A stretch of DNA of 10,325 bases from a bacterium (lineage in GTDB: Bacteria > Arandabacterota > Arandabacteria > Arandabacterales > JALGWA01), in assembly GCA_025774425.1 (NCBI GenBank), contig JALGWA010000024.1:1-10325 (forward strand), read 5' to 3'. The notes beneath the pieces were generated by a model. It had not been told where the DNA came from. It saw only the letters and a list, made by a program, of their open reading frames with translations, and did not search any database. Position 1 is the stretch's first letter; every line of letters starts with the position of its first letter. Positions 5,180 through 10,325 of the stretch are shown here, in pieces. A program made the position numbers and the translations under genes.

Positions 5180-7963
5180 TTGGAGGCGCATAAGCGCATA
5201 CCCCTGGCGGTGTACAGGCTCCAGTTCAACCGCCGCTTCGGTTTCGCCGAGGCGCGGCGGCTTCTGCCCTACTTGCGCGATCTCGGCATGGACGCCGTGT
5301 ACGCATCGCCGGTCTTCCGTGCGCGGCCCGGCAGCATGCACGGTTATGACATCGTCGACCCCAACGAGATCAACCCCGATCTGGGGAGCCGGGAGGACTT
5401 CGAATCCCTGACGGCCGCGGCCCGCGAGCGCGGCCTGGGGTGGATCCAGGACATGGTCCCCAATCACATGGCTTTCCATCACGACAATCATGCCCTCATG
5501 GATGTCTTCAGGACAGGCGGGGAGTCGGACTGCTGCGATTGGTTCGACATCGACTGGGAGCACCCCGACCCGCGGCTTTCGGGCGCCGTGATGGCGCCGT
5601 TTCTCGAGCGGCCCTACGAAGAGTGTCTCGAGCGGGGCGACTTCGAGATCCGTCTCGGTGCGGCCGGGCTCTGCGTCACATACAAGCGGTATGTTTTCCC
5701 GCTCGGCGTCGAATCCTACGAAGGCGTCTTGGGCCCCGCCGCCGGGTCGGACGGGCGCCGCCGAGATTGCGCGGGACTCCGGCGCCTCGCGGCGTCGGTC
5801 CGCGAGCTCAAGACCCTCGCGGGGGACGCGGACTCCGGCGCCCGGAGGATCGACGAGGAGATCGACGCCATCCGGCGGCTCTACGACGAAGACGAGTCGG
5901 TGAGGCGGGCGGTCGACGAGAGGCTGCGCGCCATCGACAAGGACGAGATGAACCATATCCTCTCCCGGCAGAGATACGCCTTCGCCTCGTGGAGGGAGAC
6001 CGTCGACGTCATCAACTACAGGCGCTTCTTCGATGTCAACGGCCTGATTGCGCTCAAAGCGGACAGGCCGGACGTGTCGCGCCGCACCCACGACCTCGTC
6101 GCCGCCCTCGTCCGGGAGGGCGCCATAACCGGTCTCAGGGTCGATCACATCGACGGGCTGAGGGACCCGGAGGCGTACCTGGTCTGGCTGGGCGAGCATG
6201 TCGGGAGGGTCTACACAGTCGTCGAGAAGATCCTCACCTCGGGCGAGCGGCTGAGGTGGTGGCCCGTCGACGGGACCACCGGGTATGACTTCCTGAACGC
6301 AGTGAACGGCCTCTTCTGCCTGCGTGAGAACAAGGAGCGCTTCGACGGCATATACCGGCGGTTCGCAGGATGTGCGGACGACCCGCGCGACCTCCTCTAC
6401 GAGAAGAAGAAACTCATCATGAACACCAACCTGCGGGCCGACTTCGACAACCTGGCGCGCCGGCTGGGAGAAGCGCTGGGACGCGCCGGCGGATACGGGC
6501 CCGGAGACGAGCCGCCCGAGCCGGGGCGCCTGAGGGATGCGCTCGTCGAGGTGGCCGCGGCGCTCCCCGTGTACCGCACCTACTTCAGCCCGACGCACAG
6601 GTCGTGGCACGACGGCACACCGCTCGCCGGAGCGATCGGCCGCGCCGAGAGCCGGAGGCCGGACCTTGCGCGTGAGCTCCGCCTCGTCGCCTCGGTTCTC
6701 ATGTGCGCATCGCGGCCTTCCGGCGCGCCGGGCGCCGGCGGCGGCGACGTCGACTTCACCATGACCTTCCAGCAATACACCGGCGCCGTCATGGCGAAGG
6801 GATTCGAGGACACCTTCCTCTATGTGTACAACCGGCTCATCTCTCTCAACGAAGTGGGAGGGGACCCCATCGCGTTCGGGATCGGCCTCGGGGACTTCCA
6901 TGCCTTCAACCTGGCGCGCAGCGCGTCTCACCCGCATTCGATGAGCGCGACGTCCACCCACGACACCAAGCGCGGCGAGGACGCGAGGGCGCGCATCAAC
7001 GTACTCTCCGAAATCCCCGCGGAGTGGGAGGAGAAGGTGATGTGCTGGGCGGAGCTCAACGCCTCGAAGAAGACGAGGGTGGAGGGGCGCGACATTCCCG
7101 ATCGCAACGACGAGTACGCTCTCTACCAGACGCTCGTGGGGACCTATCCCTTCGAACCCGTCGATCTCGCGGCCTACCGCTTGCGCATATCGAGATACGT
7201 CCGCAAGGCCGCGCGGGAGGCGAAGGTGCACACGAGCTGGCGCGACCCCGACGCCGCGTACGAAAGCGGCTTCACCCGGTTCGCCGCGAGCGTGCTGACG
7301 CCGTCGGCCGACAACGCCTTCCTCGCCGACTTCGCGCCGTTCGCGAGGCGCATCGCTCACTACGGCGCGCTCAACTCCCTCTCCCAGACGCTCATCAAGA
7401 TATGCGCGCCGGGCGTGCCGGATTTCTACCAGGGCTCCGAGATCTGGGACTTGAGCCTGGTCGACCCCGACAACCGCCGGCCGGTCGACTACGGCCTTCG
7501 CGCCCGCATGCTCGACGGCATAACGAGCGGCCTGGCGGCGGATCCGCTCGCGACGATAGCCGAGTGCCTCGATGACATCGGGGACGGCAGGGTCAAGATG
7601 CTCCTCATCAAGACAGCGCTTGCAGCGAGGAAGGCGAATCCGTATCTTTTCCGGAAGGGCGCGTATGTCGAGCTCAAGGCGCGCGGGCCGCTCGAGCGGC
7701 ATGTCGTCGCGTTCGCCCGCTCCGGCCGCGGGCGCTTCGCCGTCTGCATCGTTCCCCGCTTCATGACCGGGGTGGTCGGGGAAGGCGTCTTCCCGATCGG
7801 CCCGGAAGTCTGGGGCGACACCGTGGTCGAGGCGCCGCCCGGGGCTCCGCGGCGGTGGAGGGACGCCGTCAGCGGCAGGCATGTGGCGGCGGCAGGCGCG
7901 ATAGCCGTCGCCGACGCCCTGCGGTTCTTCCCGGTGGGCCTGCTCATGGAGGATGGTCAATGA
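5180..7963 (+). CDS. treY: Maltooligosyltrehalose synthase (GH13)
   Basis: TreY isomerises the reducing-end alpha-1,4 bond of maltodextrins to an alpha,alpha-1,1 bond, giving maltooligosyltrehalose; TreZ then releases trehalose. The 927-aa cytoplasmic protein opens with YRLQFNRRFGFAEARRLLPYL and HGYDIVDPNEINPDLG, both typical of the family. The GH13 triad is visible: nucleophile Asp322 (GLRVDHIDGL), acid/base Glu349 (VVEKIL, followed by GTTGYDF) and Asp595 (STHDTKRGED). The 27-residue gap between the first two equals that known in Sulfolobus TreY. The C-terminal part has GVPDFYQGSEIWDLSLVDPDNRR, another TreY mark that separates it from ordinary amylases. It is at the long end for the family (about 700-900 aa). 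The start is TTG with a near-perfect SD. It overlaps malQ by 4 nt. Confidence 0.95.
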   Translation: MEAHKRIPLAVYRLQFNRRFGFAEARRLLPYLRDLGMDAVYASPVFRARPGSMHGYDIVDPNEINPDLGSREDFESLTAAARERGLGWIQDMVPNHMAFHHDNHALMDVFRTGGESDCCDWFDIDWEHPDPRLSGAVMAPFLERPYEECLERGDFEIRLGAAGLCVTYKRYVFPLGVESYEGVLGPAAGSDGRRRDCAGLRRLAASVRELKTLAGDADSGARRIDEEIDAIRRLYDEDESVRRAVDERLRAIDKDEMNHILSRQRYAFASWRETVDVINYRRFFDVNGLIALKADRPDVSRRTHDLVAALVREGAITGLRVDHIDGLRDPEAYLVWLGEHVGRVYTVVEKILTSGERLRWWPVDGTTGYDFLNAVNGLFCLRENKERFDGIYRRFAGCADDPRDLLYEKKKLIMNTNLRADFDNLARRLGEALGRAGGYGPGDEPPEPGRLRDALVEVAAALPVYRTYFSPTHRSWHDGTPLAGAIGRAESRRPDLARELRLVASVLMCASRPSGAPGAGGGDVDFTMTFQQYTGAVMAKGFEDTFLYVYNRLISLNEVGGDPIAFGIGLGDFHAFNLARSASHPHSMSATSTHDTKRGEDARARINVLSEIPAEWEEKVMCWAELNASKKTRVEGRDIPDRNDEYALYQTLVGTYPFEPVDLAAYRLRISRYVRKAAREAKVHTSWRDPDAAYESGFTRFAASVLTPSADNAFLADFAPFARRIAHYGALNSLSQTLIKICAPGVPDFYQGSEIWDLSLVDPDNRRPVDYGLRARMLDGITSGLAADPLATIAECLDDIGDGRVKMLLIKTALAARKANPYLFRKGAYVELKARGPLERHVVAFARSGRGRFAVCIVPRFMTGVVGEGVFPIGPEVWGDTVVEAPPGAPRRWRDAVSGRHVAAAGAIAVADALRFFPVGLLMEDGQ

Positions 7964-9456
7964 GAAAGAGGGAGAGCGGACTTCTCCTTCATATAACGTC
8001 GCTTCCGTCGCCGCACGGCATAGGCGACCTGGGCGCCGAGGCATACAGGTTCGTTGATTTCCTGGTCGAGGCGCGCCAGAGCGTCTGGCAGGTGCTGCCG
8101 CTCAACCCCACCGACCCGGTGGCGTTCAACTCGCCCTACGGCAGCAACTCCTCGCTGGCCGGCAACCCTCTCGTCATCAGCCTGGACGCTCTCGTGGAGG
8201 ACGGGCTGCTCGAGCCGCACGACCTCGAACCCGTGCCCGACTTCCCATCGGGGCGCGTGGACTACCAGGCGGTCACCGAATACAAGGGCAGGGTCCTCGA
8301 CCGGGCCTACGAGCGCTTCAAGGAGCGCGGCGACCGGCGCGAGTTCGACGCCTTCTCGAACATCAATTCGCACTGGCTCGAAGACTATGCGCTCTTCATC
8401 GCTCTCAAGACCGAAGCCGGCGGCGCGGTCTGGAACGAGTGGAGCCCGGAACTGCGCGACCGCGACGACGACGCCCTGTCCGGCGCCCACGCCAGGCTCG
8501 CCGCGGCCAAGGAGAGGCACAAGTTCTTCCAGTTCCTCTTTTTCAGGCAGTGGCACGCCCTCAAGCGCCGCTGCAACGACCGGGGCGTCGACATCTTCGG
8601 CGACGTTCCCATATACGTCAGCTACGACAGCGTGGACGTGTGGACATCGCCCCATATCTTCAAGCTCAAGGCGGACAAGAGCCCCGCCTTCGTCTCGGGC
8701 GTGCCGCCGGACTACTTCAGCGCGACGGGGCAGCTCTGGGGGAGTCCCGTCTACGACTGGGACGCCTTGCGCGAGCAGGACTTCGCGTGGTGGGTGAGGC
8801 GCATGGAGCACAACTTCAGTCTCTTCAACCTTATGCGGATCGACCACTTCCGCGGCTTCGCGGCCTACTGGGAGGTCCCGGCGAATCACAAGACGGCCGT
8901 CCACGGCAGGTGGGTGCCCGTCCCCGGAATGGAGTTCTTCGAACTCCTGACGGCGAGGATCCCCGCCGACGGCATCGTCGCCGAGGACCTCGGCCTCATC
9001 ACCGACGACGTGAGGGCCATAATGGACAGGTTCGGCTTCCCCGGCATGAAGGTCCTCCAGTTCGGTTTCAGCGGCGGCCTGGACGAGAACCCCTACGCGC
9101 CGCACAATCACCCCGAGAACGCCGTCGTCTACACGGGCACGCATGACAACAACACGACGCGCGGCTGGTACGAGGGCGAGGCCGGGCGGGATGAGAAACG
9201 GGCGCTCGCCGAGTACGTCGGGCGCGAAGTCACCGCCGAGACCGCAAGCGGCGTCTTGATCGAGCTCGCCATGCGTTCGGCGGCCCGGACGGCCGTGATC
9301 CCCGTCCAGGACGTTCTCAACCTCCCGGCGGAGTTCCGCATGAACCTGCCCGGCCGCGCGGAGGGGAACTGGGAGTGGCGGCTCGAGCCAGGCGCCCTGA
9401 CCGGCGAGGTCGCGGCGGGCCTGCGCCGCATCGCCGAGGAGACGGGGAGGGCCTGA
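7960..9456 (+). CDS. malQ: 4-alpha-glucanotransferase (amylomaltase, GH77)
   Basis: MalQ transfers maltodextrin segments between alpha-1,4-glucans, releasing glucose and remodelling chain length. The 498-aa product matches the compact Thermus/Aquifex type rather than the larger enterobacterial form. It begins GLLLHITSLPSPHGIGDLG and carries GDVPIYVSYDSVDVW and GVPPDYFSATGQLWGSPVY. Catalytic residues by motif are nucleophile Asp295 (MRIDHFRGF), acid/base Glu342 (VAEDLG) and Asp396 (THDNNT), close to Thermus 293/340/395. The ATG at 7960 shares ATGA with the treY stop, and GGAGGA (7948-7953) gives a well-placed SD, so translation is coupled. The frame extends further upstream inside treY, but that part is not homologous. 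With treY it suggests a maltodextrin-to-trehalose pathway or glycogen-linked glucan turnover. Confidence 0.96.
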   Translation: MRKRESGLLLHITSLPSPHGIGDLGAEAYRFVDFLVEARQSVWQVLPLNPTDPVAFNSPYGSNSSLAGNPLVISLDALVEDGLLEPHDLEPVPDFPSGRVDYQAVTEYKGRVLDRAYERFKERGDRREFDAFSNINSHWLEDYALFIALKTEAGGAVWNEWSPELRDRDDDALSGAHARLAAAKERHKFFQFLFFRQWHALKRRCNDRGVDIFGDVPIYVSYDSVDVWTSPHIFKLKADKSPAFVSGVPPDYFSATGQLWGSPVYDWDALREQDFAWWVRRMEHNFSLFNLMRIDHFRGFAAYWEVPANHKTAVHGRWVPVPGMEFFELLTARIPADGIVAEDLGLITDDVRAIMDRFGFPGMKVLQFGFSGGLDENPYAPHNHPENAVVYTGTHDNNTTRGWYEGEAGRDEKRALAEYVGREVTAETASGVLIELAMRSAARTAVIPVQDVLNLPAEFRMNLPGRAEGNWEWRLEPGALTGEVAAGLRRIAEETGRA

Positions 9457-9464
9457 AGCCGCGG

Positions 9465-9486
9465 CCCGCTGGGCGCAAAAAGCGGG
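9465..9486 (+). other. Inverted repeat after malQ, not a clear terminator
   Basis: CCCGCT (9465-9470) pairs with AGCGGG (9481-9486) around a 10-nt loop. No T-run follows. It lies between the malQ stop and the ssrA promoter and could end the operon only weakly. Confidence 0.25.
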
Positions 9487-9495
9487 AACGCGCAT

Positions 9496-9524
9496 TTGAC
9501 ATCGCGCGTCTAAAGGAATAGAAT
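9496..9524 (+). promoter_or_regulatory. Strong sigma-70-type promoter of ssrA
   Basis: A perfect TTGACA (9496-9501) and TAGAAT (9519-9524, 5/6 match) are 17 nt apart. The start would fall near 9531, about 30 nt before the mature tmRNA 5' end. It is the strongest promoter match in the window, as expected for an abundant RNA. Confidence 0.85.
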
Positions 9525-9559
9525 TGAATAGGAGTGGGTTCCTGTCGAAGTAAAGTAAA

Positions 9560-9910
9560 GGGGGCGAATTGGATTCGACGGGGATGGAAGATGTAGGGAT
9601 TGCATGTCGAGGTCCCGTTGGTCTCGTTAAACAAACGGGAAAAAATCAACTGCCGATTACAATATGGCAATGGCGGCTTAAGTCGCCACGTTCCCTCTGA
9701 CCTCGCCTGCGTGGTCGGAACGGAGCGTCGCTAGAGCAGGCTGGCTCCGGTCGTTCGCCCCAGCGGCCGGAGTGAGAACCCAGGGGCTGGCGTCGGCGAG
9801 ATCCTGCCTGCCGGAGCTCGTCGAGGCGAGATTCAAATGACAGGCTAAGCATGTAGTGATCCCTGCGGAAGCATTCTCGGACGCGGGTTCGATTCCCGCC
9901 GCCTCCACCA
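9560..9910 (+). ncRNA. ssrA: Transfer-messenger RNA (tmRNA, one-piece)
   Basis: tmRNA with SmpB rescues stalled ribosomes and tags the nascent peptide for proteolysis. The tRNA-like domain is clear. The 5' strand GGGGGCG (9560-9566) pairs with CGCCTCC (9900-9906), followed by A and CCA. A G3.U wobble (9562 with 9904) is the alanine identity element. The conserved TGGATTCGAC lies at 9570-9579, and the T arm is GCGGG-TTCGATT-CCCGC (9883-9899). GCTAAGCATGTAGT (from 9844) is a conserved 3' segment. TCCCGTT (9613-9619) and AACGGGA (9634-9640) can form the first pseudoknot stem. A hairpin GGCGGC/GTCGCC (9672-9687) holds the tag stop codon in its TTAA loop. Length is 351 nt, normal for a one-piece form. 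No T-rich terminator follows. Confidence 0.95.
9652..9681 (+). other. tmRNA tag-peptide reading frame, proposed tag ADYNMAMAA
   Basis: After the A-rich stretch and TCAACT, the resume codon is taken as GCC at 9652. The frame reads Ala-Asp-Tyr-Asn-Met-Ala-Met-Ala-Ala then TAA (9679-9681). The hydrophobic xAMAA end fits a protease degron. The resume codon is inferred from its position after the first pseudoknot and by analogy with known tags; one codon earlier (Thr) is possible. Confidence 0.75.
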
Positions 9911-9918
9911 TCCCTCCT

Positions 9919-9943
9919 GGGGTCAGAGCTCGAAATGCACAAT
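9919..9943 (+). repeat. Copy 3 of the 25-nt dispersed repeat, 8 nt after tmRNA
   Basis: This copy matches copies 1 and 2 at 23 of 25 positions, with G for A after GAGCTC and A for G near the end. It has the same orientation and keeps the GAGCTC palindrome. It is nearly 5 kb from the other copies, so the unit is dispersed rather than a local duplication. Confidence 0.8.
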
Positions 9944-10005
9944 CGCACCGCCCGGCTGCCCCATCCAACCCGCCCAGGATGTCCGCACGCCCCCTACTGG
10001 ATCGC

Positions 10006-10325
10006 CTACTGGATATAGCCCAGCGAGCGGAGTTCGCGCTTGGTCTCGTCGGACAGACTCACGGCGGTGTCGCCCCGGGAGGCGCTCTCTGAAAGCCAGA
10101 CGGGGATGTACGGGGTCTCGGGCGGCCGCCGGCCCGGTCTGCCCCTCGCCTTTATCTTCCCGCGCTTGGCCTTCTGCTTGAAGGGCATCTCCGGCGGCCT
10201 TTCGAGCGACGCGCCGAGGTAGGTTCTCTCCAGCGCCGGCCGGCCGTCGATTCTGAGGTCGAACTCCAGCGGGATCTCCGGCGGGCTCGCCTTGAAGGCG
10301 AGCAGCACACGCTCCTCGATCTCCA
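10006..10325 (-). CDS. C-terminal fragment of a minus-strand protein, possibly sulfatase/alkaline-phosphatase superfamily
   Basis: The minus-strand frame is open from the window edge to a TAG at 10006-10008, giving about 105 residues of a protein whose body lies beyond the window. The visible part has an IPLEFDLRIDGRP strand-like segment, a basic, Pro/Gly-rich stretch (KQKAKRGKIKARGRPGRRPPE) and an end reading LSDETKRELRSLGYIQ. Such an ending (acidic helix then L-R-x-L-G-Y) is one I associate with sulfatase-like proteins, and the upstream YLGA...PPEMPF may belong to the same C-terminal module. No catalytic motif is inside the window, so the function is a guess. It converges on ssrA. Confidence 0.5.
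   Translation of the reverse strand, partial: EIEERVLLAFKASPPEIPLEFDLRIDGRPALERTYLGASLERPPEMPFKQKAKRGKIKARGRPGRRPPETPYIPVWLSESASRGDTAVSLSDETKRELRSLGYIQ

Noticed and set aside
5147..8044. 965-codon open frame on the minus strand
   Set aside because: It lies antisense to treY, which has full catalytic motifs and a near-perfect SD. The product is a Arg/Val/Glu-rich GC artefact with no recognisable domain.
7957..9495. 512-codon open frame on the minus strand
   Set aside because: Antisense shadow of malQ; GC-rich DNA keeps the opposite frame open. No domain or SD was seen.
9646..9968. Minus-strand frames containing GGGNRTRVRE-like peptides
   Set aside because: Reverse reading of the tmRNA tRNA-like domain, a common misannotation.
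9993..10014. Direct repeat CCTACTGGAT twice, 12 nt apart
   Set aside because: Ten-base tandem at the end of the minus-strand gene; too short to assign meaning and consistent with a small local duplication around its stop codon.

Overview
The window is GC-rich bacterial DNA (roughly two thirds G+C by eye) with tightly packed housekeeping genes and almost no accessory content. Several coding regions use TTG starts, and despite the high GC the genes use many AGG (Arg) and ATA (Ile) codons. The genes look like those of a free-living environmental bacterium; a Deltaproteobacteria-like or FCB-group lineage is possible. The only lineage hints are the tmRNA tag ending in AMAA and the minus-strand C-terminus ending in RSLGYIQ, and neither fixes the phylum.

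Layout. Positions 1-2096 hold a plus-strand operon: glutamate racemase (murI, cut at its N-terminus by the window edge), RNase PH (rph) and a RdgB/HAM1-type XTP/dITP pyrophosphatase. These act in peptidoglycan precursor supply, tRNA 3'-end trimming and nucleotide-pool cleaning. A strong promoter overlapping the last stop codon starts a tRNA cluster: Pro(TGG), Arg(TCT) and His(GTG), at 2191-2566. Next comes a potassium-uptake pair, trkH (2631-4160) and a single-unit trkA/ktrA-type RCK gene (4164-4835). A lone tRNA-Lys(CTT) follows with its own promoter and a clear rho-independent terminator (4871-5029). A short intergenic segment carries two copies of a 25-nt repeat.

Positions 5180-9456 hold a glucan operon: maltooligosyltrehalose synthase (treY) overlapping by 4 nt with 4-alpha-glucanotransferase (malQ). 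MalQ could lengthen short maltodextrins into substrates for TreY, whose product would be cut by TreZ to release trehalose; treZ is not in the window. Then comes ssrA (tmRNA, 9560-9910) with a near-consensus promoter and a proposed tag of ADYNMAMAA. A third copy of the 25-nt repeat starts 8 nt past the tmRNA CCA end. The window closes with the C-terminal end of a minus-strand gene, perhaps a sulfatase-type protein.

The most notable points are the 25-nt repeat family placed just past stable RNA genes, three stable-RNA promoters with the same TTGACA-17-nt architecture, a likely leaderless or SD-less trkH, an altered fourth filter segment in TrkH, and treY-malQ without treZ. I found no convincing novel multi-gene system, CRISPR array or mobile-element gene.
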